A stretch of 26,529 nucleotides of DNA. It comes from a virus. Under the pieces are notes generated by a model. It worked only from the letters and a program-made list of their open reading frames with translations, searched no databases and had not been told where the DNA came from. The DNA lies in IMG/VR virus record IMGVR_UViG_3300007344_003299, positions 1-26,529 of that record, one strand, 5' to 3'. The position numbers and the translations under genes were made by a program. Numbering within the stretch: the first letter of the stretch is position 1; every line of letters starts with the position of its first letter. Below are positions 12,356-22,600 of this stretch, in pieces.

Positions 12356-13112
12356 GACTATGAGTACATCGGACGTCGCACGCGACGAGCCGACCAAAAC
12401 TTTGCTGTATGCACATCACGGCTACGGCAAGACCTATCAATGTCGCTACTACCAGAAGCGTTATGGCAAGGGATTGATCATATCTGGTGAAGCAGGGCTA
12501 AAGTCTATTGAAGACGTGGCCATTGATTACCTGCCCTTCTCCTCATGGGATGGCAAGCATAACCCAGACGACGGTGTCTATTCGTTCCGTGGTATCTGGA
12601 AGATGATTGACAGCCCTGAGTTCAAGGAAGCAGGGTTCAAGTGGATTGCAATCGACAGTCTGACTGAGATGTCTGAGCGTCTGATTGAACACTTGGAAAA
12701 GGAACACGAAGGGAACAAGAACGGTTTCCAACTGTGGGGTGATTACAACCGCATTATGTTGGGTGCCTTGAAGACCATTCGTGACCTGCCTTTGCATGTC
12801 TATGTGACGTGTCTGGCAAAAGAAGAGAAGGATGCAAATGACGTCACTCACTATTGGCCGTTGGTCAAGGGTGGCTCTGTATCCAAACACGTACCTGCCC
12901 TGTTCGACCACGTGCTTTGTGGTGTTCGAGTGACAGAAACGAATGACCAAGGGAAACCAAAGGTAACTCGGTACATTGTCACAGACGAAGTGTCTGGTTG
13001 GCATGGCAAAACACGTGATCCACGCAACCGTCTGAAGCCATTTGAGAAGTGCGAAGACGTAACAGAACTCTTAAACCGAATGGTCGGTGAGGAAGAAGGA
13101 GAAAGTAAATGA
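12348..13112 (+). CDS. Sak4-like RecA-type recombination ATPase
   Basis: A 254-residue single-domain RecA-fold ATPase. The Walker A loop is AHHGYGKT (22-29), with histidines in place of the first glycine; SGEAG follows at about 46-50 and Walker B WIAIDSLTEM contains D103. QLWGDYNRIMLGALKTIRDL is followed by HVYVTCLAKEE, the usual Sak4/AAA_24 strand order, ending in a nucleotide-sensing GGSVSKHVP loop. Such phage ATPases promote single-strand annealing with SSB. The ATG at 12348 overlaps the previous stop (AATGTTTAA) with AAGGTGAT upstream. It is translated together with the SSB-like gene by an ATGA overlap. Confidence 0.86.
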   Translation: MFKTMSTSDVARDEPTKTLLYAHHGYGKTYQCRYYQKRYGKGLIISGEAGLKSIEDVAIDYLPFSSWDGKHNPDDGVYSFRGIWKMIDSPEFKEAGFKWIAIDSLTEMSERLIEHLEKEHEGNKNGFQLWGDYNRIMLGALKTIRDLPLHVYVTCLAKEEKDANDVTHYWPLVKGGSVSKHVPALFDHVLCGVRVTETNDQGKPKVTRYIVTDEVSGWHGKTRDPRNRLKPFEKCEDVTELLNRMVGEEEGESK

Positions 13113-13585
13113 GTGATTGGAATGGTTTCGGGTCATTAGACCTGTCCAATGTAGAAGCCAGTGGTGGTAGCGCACGTCTGCAACCCGGCACATATACCGT
13201 GAAATGTTCGGAAGCAAAGGTCGAACAGATCGGTAGCACAAACAACCGCAAATTGGTTGCAGACTTTGTAGATGTAGATGGATCAGGCGACATCCGCGTG
13301 AACTTCAACATCCTGCACTCAAGCGATCAGGCGCAAGAGATTGGCAGACGTCAGTTGAAGTCGTTCTTGATTGCCGCAAATCACCCCAACCCAGACAAGC
13401 CGGGCGACGTTGATAAGCTGAAAGGTCTTCAGTGCAAGATCATCGTTGGCATGGGTAAGCCATGGAAGGGTGATGATGGCGTTGAGCGTCAGTCAAGTGA
13501 GGTCAAGAAGTTCATGGCTATGGCTGAAGCGGCGGCGTCTGCTGGCTCAAAGTCAGACGACATGGACGACGACATCCCTTTCTAA
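13109..13585 (+). CDS. Single-stranded DNA-binding protein, DUF669/SSB-like
   Basis: A 158-residue protein with a beta-rich OB-like start (LQPGTYTVKCSEAKVEQ...) resembling phage DUF669 proteins, and the acidic tip DDMDDDIPF that almost exactly copies the SSB C-terminal tail used to recruit partner proteins. The order Sak4, SSB and nuclease is a recurrent phage recombination set. The role is to coat single-stranded DNA during replication and annealing. The start is coupled to the Sak4-like gene (ATGA). Confidence 0.85.
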   Translation: MSDWNGFGSLDLSNVEASGGSARLQPGTYTVKCSEAKVEQIGSTNNRKLVADFVDVDGSGDIRVNFNILHSSDQAQEIGRRQLKSFLIAANHPNPDKPGDVDKLKGLQCKIIVGMGKPWKGDDGVERQSSEVKKFMAMAEAAASAGSKSDDMDDDIPF

Positions 13586-13592
13586 GCCATAC

Positions 13593-13618
13593 AAAAAAAG
13601 GGGGGCGCAACGCCCCCC
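13593..13618 (-). terminator. Intrinsic terminator, oriented for minus-strand transcription
   Basis: GGGGGGCG (13600-13607), loop CAA and CGCCCCCC (13611-13618) make an 8-bp GC stem. Seven A's precede it on the plus strand (13593-13599), so read on the minus strand it is a stem followed by TTTTTTT, a textbook Rho-independent terminator. On the plus strand the stem is followed only by TAAATTG, a poor terminator, although it could still pause RNA polymerase. No minus-strand gene is known directly upstream of it, so it may stop read-through from the lysis genes. Confidence 0.7.
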
Positions 13619-13634
13619 TAAATTGAGGGAAGCC

Positions 13635-14450
13635 ATGAGCATAAAAGCTACCGAAGTTGTCTTCAAGATTGACGAAGGATATGACAGAAAAACCGAAGAG
13701 AGAGCGCGAGACTATATTGGGGCTTCGGGCATCGGACATCCCTGCGACGCCTACCAAGCCTACAGCCTACGCGGATTTCCCAACACTGAGCCAGACGCTC
13801 GCCTCAAGCGAATATTCCGCTTGGGCCACATCCTCGAAGACGAAGTCGTCAAAGACTTAAAGGAGAAGGCAGACGTTCGGGTCTGGGAAGTCGATGGTCT
13901 GACTGGTCGTCAGCACACATACGAAGAATGGAACGGTCATGTGGTCTGCCACATGGACGGACACATAGAACTAGATGATGGCGAACTGCGCGTCTTGGAG
14001 ATCAAGTCCATGAACGACGCATCGTTTAAGAAATTTCAGAAGGACGGAGTGAAATACTCGCATCCACGTTACTTTGCACAGGTGCAAATGATGATGGGGA
14101 TGTCTCAGATACATGAGACCTTCTTTATCGCTGTGAATAAAAACAACAGCGAATACCATGCGGAGATTGTAAAATATGATGAGTTTGAATTTGGACACAT
14201 CAAGGATCGGATACAGACAGTGTTCGATGGAAACGCAAAAAAGATCAGCGTCGACAACTCAGACTGGCGTTGCCGAGGGTGTTTCAAATCAGACGTATGT
14301 TGGGGCGACCGTAGTGTTCCCAAGTTATGTCAGACCTGTAGCTTTTCCCGTCCAAAGCCAGACGGTGGATGGCATTGTAGCAAGCATGACAAGGACACCC
14401 TTAACCCTTGCGAAGATTACAAATTGTTTGAGCCATTACCGAAGGAGTAA
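13635..14450 (+). CDS. RecB/Cas4-like PD-(D/E)XK exonuclease
   Basis: A 271-residue nuclease. The core has E68 (GHILED), D108 (HMDGHIE), E122-x-K124 (LEIKS) and a YFAQVQMMMG motif (about 146-155), the PD-(D/E)XK order of RecB and Cas4 nucleases. C37 in GHPCDAY together with a cluster of C-terminal cysteines (C213, C216, C222, C232, C235, C248, C259) may bind a 4Fe-4S cluster or zinc. I chose the ATG at 13635 with GAGGGA upstream; the open frame extends earlier but only as a shadow of the SSB-like gene. It probably resects DNA ends for Sak4/SSB-type annealing (inference). Confidence 0.85.
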   Translation: MSIKATEVVFKIDEGYDRKTEERARDYIGASGIGHPCDAYQAYSLRGFPNTEPDARLKRIFRLGHILEDEVVKDLKEKADVRVWEVDGLTGRQHTYEEWNGHVVCHMDGHIELDDGELRVLEIKSMNDASFKKFQKDGVKYSHPRYFAQVQMMMGMSQIHETFFIAVNKNNSEYHAEIVKYDEFEFGHIKDRIQTVFDGNAKKISVDNSDWRCRGCFKSDVCWGDRSVPKLCQTCSFSRPKPDGGWHCSKHDKDTLNPCEDYKLFEPLPKE

Positions 14451-14454
14451 CTGG

Positions 14455-14742
14455 ATGAAGCTAGAGGAGTTAAAGGAAAAACACGAGGCGATTGCAGAAA
14501 AGACCTCCACTCTTCTTGCCGAAATCGAAGCCAAGCAGAATGAAATCTTGTCGATTACTGAACGTCTGGATGAGATCAACATTCTGAAAGGTGAGGACAT
14601 CAAAGCGCAGAAGGCACGAGCGAAAGAGAAACGTGCGCGTCTGCGTGATGAGATCACAGACCTGCGACATAATGTACGTCTGTTGGATGGGCAGAAAGAA
14701 TGGCTAATGATCAAGGCGAAAGCTCTGGCAGGTGAACTATGA
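14455..14742 (+). CDS. Small coiled-coil protein
   Basis: A 95-residue protein from the ATG at 14455 with GAAGGAG upstream. It is almost entirely helical and highly charged (KLEELKEKHEAIAEKTSTLL ... EIEAKQNEILSITERLDEIN), with heptad-like leucines and isoleucines, so it is expected to be a coiled-coil dimer. No enzymatic motif. It is coupled to the following gene (ATGA at 14739). In this operon it may bridge recombination or replication proteins, but that is inference. Confidence 0.7.
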   Translation: MKLEELKEKHEAIAEKTSTLLAEIEAKQNEILSITERLDEINILKGEDIKAQKARAKEKRARLRDEITDLRHNVRLLDGQKEWLMIKAKALAGEL

Positions 14743-15101
14743 AGCGCGGCGAAATATTAGGCAAGGCTTCAGAATATGTTGATGGCCCAAGGGCAGACGA
14801 CTACGGCGACGCGTTCGAGAACTTTGAGCGGATTGCTGAAGGATGGAATATTATTCTCAAGAACGCCTTGAATACGCACGGATATTTCACAGCATCACAC
14901 GTCGCATTGATGATGGATTGGGTAAAGACAGCACGTCTATTGCACAACCTAGAAAGCGCAGACGGATGGATTGATAAGTGTGGATATAGCGCACTCGGTG
15001 GCGAGTGCGCTATGAAGAGCAGAGAGCGGAGTGATTACGCTAAGTCTCTAATTGAAAATGCGGCCCGTCCAAGAAAGGCCGACGACCCTGAGAGCGTCTG
15101 A
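14739..15101 (+). CDS. DUF6378-like phage protein
   Basis: A 120-residue, mostly helical protein. DDYGDAFENFERIAEGWNII, then MMDWVKTARLLHN, SADGWIDKCGYSALGGEC, matches the DUF6378 pattern (YGD...N..RIA..W, ALMM...K.AR, D.w.D..GY.AL..E) as I recall it. The family looks like a compact all-alpha, possibly nucleotide-binding fold, but its activity is not established to my knowledge. It overlaps the stop/start of the preceding gene. Its 3' end runs 62 bases into the convergent endolysin gene. Confidence 0.8.
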   Translation: MKRGEILGKASEYVDGPRADDYGDAFENFERIAEGWNIILKNALNTHGYFTASHVALMMDWVKTARLLHNLESADGWIDKCGYSALGGECAMKSRERSDYAKSLIENAARPRKADDPESV

Positions 15102-15507
15102 TGTCAACGTATTCCATCATCAACGCTTCACAAGTTCCCGCGTGATCCGTTAATTTCTTGTGCCATGCCGCTCCCCAAGTGAGTTCGCAACCAACTTCTT
15201 TGGCGGCAGACAAGAATGCGTCTGCAATCTCATCATACAAATTCAATTCCCAGACGCCATTTGAGCCAACATAGGCCATGGCGTCTATGGCGTGCGAGTA
15301 TCCGTCTGCCTGTGGTAGATGGTAAGACTTCATTGTCTTTGACCTGCCAGTGCGGACATTCTCCTCCTGCTCGGCTACAGTTCTGGTGCCGCAAATAATT
15401 CCGAAGTCGATCTTAGTACGACCGATGGCCAGTTTGCAGACGTCCACGAGTTGTGGATGTACGCCTTCTAGTTTTGACAGACTGCGGTTAGATAGTTTGA
15501 AGCTCAT
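15040..15507 (-). CDS. Endolysin: M15-family peptidase (VanY/L-Ala-D-Glu type)
   Basis: Cuts peptide stems of peptidoglycan to release progeny. A 155-residue enzyme like the T5-type endolysins. LSNRSLSKLEGVHPQLVDVC leads to IDFGIICGTRTVAEQ. The zinc motif is S61xH63 ... GYSHAID75 and D147xxH150 in DGPHFQL. There is no signal peptide, so it must pass through the holin pore. The start is coupled to the stop of the preceding membrane-anchored gene (ATGA at 15504-15507). The 3' end overlaps the convergent DUF6378-like gene by 62 bases. Confidence 0.9.
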   Translation of the reverse strand: MSFKLSNRSLSKLEGVHPQLVDVCKLAIGRTKIDFGIICGTRTVAEQEENVRTGRSKTMKSYHLPQADGYSHAIDAMAYVGSNGVWELNLYDEIADAFLSAAKEVGCELTWGAAWHKKLTDHAGTCEALMMEYVDIRRSQGRRPFLDGPHFQLET

Positions 15508-15977
15508 TCTGACGCCCCTCCTATGTTGAAGTTTAGGTTCGGGTGATCAGGGTATTGAACAACAACTGGCCCCTCTGGGCATGTGTAGTGTATGTATGCG
15601 ATAAGTGTTGCCGTGCCATCGCTTACTTTTTCTGGATCATCTATAGTAAACGTGTACGCAAATGTATCGACACGATTGTTTGCTGGCCCCATGAATGTAG
15701 TGATAGATGGGGTTACGTTATGAACAAGAAGTTCACTGTCTCGCACATTCAGTATGAAGTCATCGACGTTGCAGTCGTCGCGTAGCTTTACCCTTGCCAC
15801 CTCAACTTTGAATGGCCCGTTAGATGGGCCGTCTGTAATATTGAAGTATTCAGGCGACCACTCAAGTATGGGGCGTTTAAGCCAACCAAACTTGTCTGCC
15901 GCTTGATACCCGCCAGCAATCAATGCGACACTGGCAGTAGCTATACCGATGTACGTTTTGATGCTGTCGATGTCCAT
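15504..15977 (-). CDS. Membrane-anchored protein of the lysis cassette
   Basis: A 157-residue protein with an N-terminal membrane helix (about 9-27; YIGIATASVALIAGGYQAA) and a beta-rich domain from residue 40 with cysteines C69 and C132 that could pair in the periplasm. A role as a spanin-like or lysis-accessory component is inference from its place between holin and endolysin; there is no lipobox, and no long coiled coil. Translation is coupled at both ends (TAATG with the holin gene, ATGA with the endolysin gene). Confidence 0.65.
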   Translation of the reverse strand: MDIDSIKTYIGIATASVALIAGGYQAADKFGWLKRPILEWSPEYFNITDGPSNGPFKVEVARVKLRDDCNVDDFILNVRDSELLVHNVTPSITTFMGPANNRVDTFAYTFTIDDPEKVSDGTATLIAYIHYTCPEGPVVVQYPDHPNLNFNIGGASE

Positions 15978-16381
15978 TACTTGGCAACTCCTTTTGTCTT
16001 CTCGAATGTGCGCAGACCACCAAGGCCGAGCATGCCGAGCAACACAGTCATCAGGCTATCCATCTCAAACGATGGGAGATCACTCGGATGCAAGCCAGTT
16101 ACGTTGAATGAAACAAGCGCAAACACTACGATGGGATGAATGATGAAATGGTATGCTAACGCGACCGCGCAGACCCATCCGACCATCGGCCTCCACCCCG
16201 CAACGAATATACTGCGGTGTGCGGCTTCAGCCTTGTTCGTTTCGATTTGACCCATCGCCGCTTCGTGCGCATGTTTTTCTGCCATGGTTGCGATTTCGTG
16301 AGCGAGTTTGGCTCTTTGGTCTTTGTCCTCGATGAACTTGTCGAGAAGGCCAGTGACTGGCCCGATCAGTGCTTGCAACAT
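15977..16381 (-). CDS. Holin, GTA-type three-TM family
   Basis: A 134-residue membrane protein that would permit endolysin release. The helical, charged N-terminal part contains the family stretch NKAEAAHRSIFVAGWRPMVGW (about 49-69), followed by helices at about 68-92 and 108-124. This AHRSxFVAGWRP motif is typical of the holin family found with gene-transfer agents and phages of alphaproteobacteria (3TM GTA-type). I chose the ATG at 16379-16381 with AAGGAG upstream; an in-frame start 17 codons earlier lacks a ribosome site. Confidence 0.85.
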   Translation of the reverse strand: MLQALIGPVTGLLDKFIEDKDQRAKLAHEIATMAEKHAHEAAMGQIETNKAEAAHRSIFVAGWRPMVGWVCAVALAYHFIIHPIVVFALVSFNVTGLHPSDLPSFEMDSLMTVLLGMLGLGGLRTFEKTKGVAK

Positions 16382-16403
16382 GTTGGTCTCCTTGTTTTCT
16401 GCT

Positions 16404-16610
16404 TCACTTCTCATGTCCGATCCAGACGGCAAACGCGCCTGTCATCGCGCCCGTGACCGTTGCTGTCAGGGCTGTCGCTTGTGAGGTCATCGCTTCAGGT
16501 GGAAGACCCATGAACCAATGGAGGACTTCAATGTACATCCACGTCATGACGCCCATCATAATTCTGGGCATCAACTTCCAAGCGAGAACTCTCTCCATCA
16601 CTATCGTCAT
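16404..16610 (-). CDS. Small two-TM membrane protein, possible holin/antiholin
   Basis: A 68-residue protein with two hydrophobic stretches (about 14-33 and 46-63) and a polar end GHEK. The pattern MPRIMMGVMTWMYIEVLHWF then ALTATVTGAMTGAFAVWIG is familiar to me from small phage membrane proteins next to holins. The start ATG at 16610 follows GAGGTAG and the gene precedes the holin gene by 22 bases. It may be a second holin, antiholin or pore regulator (inference). Confidence 0.72.
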   Translation of the reverse strand: MTIVMERVLAWKLMPRIMMGVMTWMYIEVLHWFMGLPPEAMTSQATALTATVTGAMTGAFAVWIGHEK

Positions 16611-16618
16611 AAGCTACC

Positions 16619-19600
16619 TCAGTAGGACTTGTTCCAACTGCCCTGCCAGCCGCCTGAATTGCCGCTGTTAGGCTCGCCTGCGGCGGCATCCACTAAGCCC
16701 TCACGGAAGCGTCTGTTGCCTCCAAGGACTGGGATACGCGTCGCAACTTCGCGCATTGCAGACCGCTCTTTTGCGTTGCTGTTGTCGCCCTCATCGAAGA
16801 TGCCTGCGGCTACCTGCATTGTTGCGTTGCCAAGACCGAAGGATGGGCCAAGAACTGTCGACCACATACGCTGTTGTCCGTATGCGCCGTTATCGACTTG
16901 GCTGACTGCTGAGTGAATGACGTCACCGAGTAGACCAAGGCCACCCATCACCATCATACTTTCAACATACCAACCCATGAAGTCGTTCTCGCCGCCATGA
17001 ACTTTCTCGTCATAGCCAAGTGCTTTGAGCAGGTTACGTTTACGCAATTCAGAACTACGCTCGTCTTCACCGCCGCGTTGTTGAATGATGTCTTTCGCTG
17101 TCAGTGTTGCCGCACCAAAGAGTGGGCCAACAGACGCCAGATAAGCCAGTGGTTTGAGGTTGCCTTTGTTGGCTTCGCTCAAGACGTGACCAGTCAGACG
17201 TGACATCATCAACGGGAACGACTTCAACTGGAAGACCAGTGCGCCGATTGGCGTCTGCGCCCACAGTGGGATGTCGTTCGGGTTTGGCTGGAAGATTGCG
17301 TCGTCTGCAAACTTAATGATCGCCATGCGCAGGCCGTCTTCTTCCATGATAGACGGATCAATCATCTCTCCTGCTCGTTTTGCACCGGGCAAGAACTCAG
17401 ACAGACCGTAGTTTTTCAGGAAGCGGTGTGCAGTTTTGTACTGCGCAGACTGCTGTGCGTATGGGACACCTTCCTTGAACGTATCACGCGCCTTCATCTG
17501 CATGGTGCGGAAGGCTTCGTAGCCAGTCGCGCCTGCAATCATGCGGTTCATGTCTGTCCAAGGTGTCAGCAATGTAGCGTTGAAGAAGGCATGCGATGCC
17601 TTATTGTCTGGCGCACCGTACATGTGAACCATGCGCTCGTGAACAATGTTCTCCATCGCAACACCCACGTTGCGGATCATCTCTCTATAGTGCGGGTCTC
17701 TCAAGTTCTTGACGCCAGTTGCCCAAGATTTGAAAGAGCCAGAGCGGATAATTGGAAGCCCCAAGTCACCGATAGATGTCAGCGTCGTAAAGCCAAGAAG
17801 CGATACGTTGTTGAACATCCGAACCCCACGAGAGACACGCATTGCCGTCTTGTTGGTTCCGCGCATCGGCTTCTTCAGCAAGACTGACATCGCATCTTCG
17901 ACGTAACGCAAGCCTTCGTCTGTATCTACAGAGCCGGGTTTACCTTTGAAGTCTGCAAGTGCGCCAACGATTGCGTCTACACGCTTCTCGTATACTGGGT
18001 TCACACGGCCAGACGTGTCGAGTGGCGCAATGTCCATCAGCATCTGACGCGCACCAGACGGGCCAGATGTTTGCGCAACTTCAATCAGCGTATCAGCAAA
18101 TGCTGATGCTTCTTGCGCCGCGCCTTGGAATGGCATGCGGATTGTGTCGACCAGCGTCGCCACCTCGCGTCTGCCTTGCGGGTTCATTGCGGTGATGTCG
18201 TACTCGAACTGCTTATTCTTGGTAAGTAGATCGACGATGCCCTGCTTACCTTCGTTTGCGACCATCAGGTAATCAGACACAGCGTGGCTGTTTACACCGA
18301 AGCGTTTCGCAGACGTTAGGCGGCGTGAGCTACCCTCAAAATACTTGACCAAGAGACCTTCGAGGTTGCTTTCCAAGAATGGCTCAAGTTCTTTGAGCAT
18401 ATCTGGATACTTTTCGAGTTCGATAATCCGTGAGTAGTCGACGTTCTCGAAGGTTGAGTTCTTTGTAGTTCCCTTAACTGGGATGAAGATGCCATCATCT
18501 GCCTCATCCAACAGCTTGAGCATGACGCCTTCCGCAAATGCGGTTGCCTGCTCGTCTGTGAAGTCTTGGCCAAACTCTAGCTTCTCGCGCATATAGTAGC
18601 GACGCATCTTCTCGACAAACTCGTCGCGGTTTTTGGCAATCTTCTTCTGATCCCAGACCTGCGGCAAGTAGTTCGGGCCACGGTCGCCGACATGGTAGCC
18701 CTCTTTGATCAGTTCCATGCGCTCGTTTGCGAGGTTCGCGCGGATTTGCTTGTAGATCACGCGCTCGTCTGCACTCAGTGCTTTCTCTTGACGTGACCCA
18801 TCACCGTAGCGCAGTGCCTTAACAATACGGCTGTGCGACTTCGGCTGATCCTGACCAATGCTTGATGTCGAGCGACGGAAGTGTCCGCGCAAGATGCCGT
18901 CACTATCTGGCAGTCTGGATAGACGGTCAAATACAGGCATAATCTTCTTGGCGAAGCGTTGGTTCAGATCAGGGAAGTGTTCCTTGTACCTGTCACCAAG
19001 CCAGTTCATGCCCATATTCTTCATGCGTTGCGATGAACGCTCGAAGTATTTGAATGGGCCAGACTTACGGACTGCCGCTTCTTCTTGCACAGACATGTCA
19101 CGCTTGCGAAGCATTGACATGATCGCACCTGTCATAGTGCTGTTTGTACCTTCTTGCTCTAGCAGTTCGCCGAATTGTCCAACTGGGATGTCGTTGATGC
19201 TCTCAATGCTTTCATCCATCAGAGCCATTGTGACGTCGCCGTTCACTCCGCGAGGAATGATGCGCTCTTTCTCAACGATGTTGTTGTAGACCATCTCGTC
19301 GTTGATGTCGAAGTAGTCTGCGTCAACATGCTTGGCCTGCTCCGGGTTGAACAAGATAACGCTGGTGTGCGTTACAGACGATGCCCGGTAGGTGTCTGCA
19401 TTCTGCATCAGGTCTTCGCCAGACGACAGAGTATTGCGGTGTGTTGTGATCATTCCGTCATGACCAAGATCGTCGAGGAACCCAGTCAGTTCTTCCTGCG
19501 CCGCAACTCGGTTGCGGCCAGACTTCATGATTGAGTTCACCAGTTCGCGATACGCGACTGTCCCTTCAACATCCTTATCTAGCAGTGCGTCTGATAGGTG

Positions 19601-22600
19601 CTTGAATGTGCGCTCGTTGTAGTTACCGACTTCGTTCATCCGACCCATGATCGCTTTAATCGTTGGGTGGTTCAGGTTGTAGACGGTGGTTGAGCGGAAA
19701 TCGACAGGGCGACGCAGTTGGATCAACATCGGCATGACATATGGATCAATGTTTAAGCCACGAGCGGCAAGGCTTTCTGCCAGTGCCTGCTCATTCGCAA
19801 CCATCTCATCGAGAGTGTTGCGGAATGCGTCCAGCGTGCTGGTTGTCACGTCTGGGTCGACGCCAATGTTCTCCTCGATGACCGTGTATTCACGGCGCAG
19901 ACGAGAAATTTCACGGCGTGTTTCCACCATATCCCAGATGTCCCAATCGAGGTCTTCTTTCTCAGCCGCTGGAAGGTTTAGTTCTTCAGCCTGCTGGAAC
20001 ATAGCCTCCATAGTTGGGCGTCGTGAGTAGACTTGGGTCGCTACATGTGGATTTGCTGTTAGGTAGTAACCGGGGCCATAGTTTCCGCCCTGAGAACGTC
20101 TGAAGATTGCGTTCGGATTGTCGTCTGTGCGACGGAACACATACCCTTTTGGCGTTCCATGGTAGAAGACCACAGGAACCTCGGCCTCTGCGTTGTAACC
20201 AAAGCCACCTTTAGTGAAGTTCACCATGTTGACGGCGCGAGGCTTCGATGCTGAGTTGATTGCGTCTGCCGCGTAGTCTGCCGCGTATGATGGATGCGTA
20301 AGTGCGCCATCTACGGAAGCTGACATTGGGCGGCTCTCGCCATTAACGAACATATCTCCGTAGAATGTCAGACGACGGTAGCGTCCCTTAACATCTGCGC
20401 GTCCAATCTGTCCGTTTGTGACGTAAGCAGTGTACTCAATGGTACGATCAATAGCACGATCAAGAGTATTTCTCATGCGGATGTTATTGGCATCCCCAGT
20501 GATCACGCCCTCAAGGATTTGTCTGCGCGGTATATCCTCTCGTGTATACCGATTGACTGCATCAGCGAACCACTCGTTGGCGATTGCTTGCTCACGGATA
20601 TACTCAGGACGATCTGCGTATTTCGCGCCAATCAATCCTTCGATACGTTTGCGCATGCCGCTATCGAGAGAACGGTATGCTTCAATGATTGCTTCGCTTT
20701 CATCTGGTTTCAGTGCGCCAGAACGAACGACCATGTGCATTAGATCACCGACCGCTTCTTCTGGAGACGCATTACCTTTGTTCAAAGTTGATGCAATTCT
20801 GCGAGTTGCCTTGCGAAACTCGTTAAACTCAGGCGATCTGTAATCTCCGAATACTCCGTCACCTGCGAATGTCTCGTCACGGCCAGCCAGACGCGCAACG
20901 TCACCTGCCATCAAAGCATTCGTCTGTTCGTTTGTGCCACGGGCTGTTTTGCCCATGATGTTGTACAGACGATAAGCCATGGTGCGCAGTGTGGTTTGCA
21001 CATCGGCGTCACGGTGTGTGAGGAAAGATAGGTTCTCGCGAAGTGACGCGCGAGCGGAGGGAGGAATGCCGTCGCTTGTCATTACACCGACATTATCGTT
21101 CACTTCACGAGATATGATTAGGTTACTGTCACGGAATACTGGAGAGATAACTTTACCGCCATTCTTCATAGCTAGTTTCTTGTTAGCTCGACGCCCCAAC
21201 TCGTACAGTGCCATATTGAGAACGTCTTTGTTCCCTTCATATGCCGCTTCGAGTAGCGTCTGCTCCAGTTCCTGACCACCCATCGCGAAGATTTCGCGAG
21301 TGACAGGCACCTGTTTCGCAGGCAATGGACGCGCTTTTACTTTAGACGCGATCTCTATTGCCAGTTGATCCCCGTAGTCTGTGCCACGATGCTTGCGGTA
21401 AGCAGTGAACAGCTTGCGAAGTGATAAGTCTTTCGGGCTACCTGCCACAGACACATCAACTGCGGGAGTATTCTTGCCAGACGCACGTGCGCGTTTAGGT
21501 TTTGGAGTATTTGCATCTGCAACAGCTTGCGCTTCTGCACGTGCCGCTTGTGTTGCACGGTTTGCTTTTGCTTTTGCTTTGGTTGCTGATGGCTTTGCCA
21601 CTCCGTCTGCGTTACGAGGTGGGTCATTCTGCACTCGTGGCTTGGAACCAGCAGGCAAAGTTCCCTTGCCTTCAGCACGCTGATAGCCAGACGACAATGC
21701 GTCGTCGATGCTCTCGATCATGTGCTTAACGCTTGAATAACCCTTGTCGATAGCACGTTTGCTGATCTGACCCGGAATGCCGTTGGCAGGTTGCCACTTG
21801 CCAGCATAACCGTTGAAGTAGAAGTCTCGTAGGTTGTCTGCGATTTCTTGTGGGTTTCCGATAGACTGCAAACCTGCAAGATCGCCACCTTCTAGGAAGC
21901 GACGGGCAGATGCGGTGTCGTCAATGCTTGTAAGCTCAGACGTTTTGCCACCAAGGATTTCATCAATCGCCTTGAACTTCTCATTCAGAATTCTCAGCAG
22001 TGTATTCGGCTTGCCTTTCGGTGAACGCAAAGCCAGAAGTGGGCCAGAGCCACCCATACCTGCGACAGGCACACCTTCTTTATTGTTTACAGCGACACTC
22101 AGCAAGAACCGCTTCAGTTCTTGGAATGACGTTATGATGCCCTCTGCGCTATCAGACGCGAAGGCTTCGTTGATGTCTCTTTCCAATGCTTGAAGTTGTG
22201 CGTGTCGGCTTTGCAGTATCTTGCCTTCAGGGGTAACAGGCTTGCTGTCCACGCCCATTGCGAACTTCTTCTCCTGTACGCGGTCAGGTAGGATTTTTGC
22301 AAACAGCGGCTCAAGGCTTGGGTCGATTGTTTCTTTTGCAAAGAAGCGGTCAAAGACTGCCTGAACATAGTCAGTCATACGCTTCCAGAAACCAAGGTCA
22401 CGTACCTCTACGTCTGCATGTTTTTGCATTGCCCAGACTGAGAACTGATTTGCGAAGAACTCTTGTGGGCTGTCACCCGCATTTGTGCTGAGTGTGTAAC
22501 CACCACCGACATCCATACCTGTGTAGGTAGGAAGTCTGTCGTTGATCTTGCCTCCGTCTTTCTTCAGCTTCTGGCCTTTTGACCCAGTCACATAATACTC

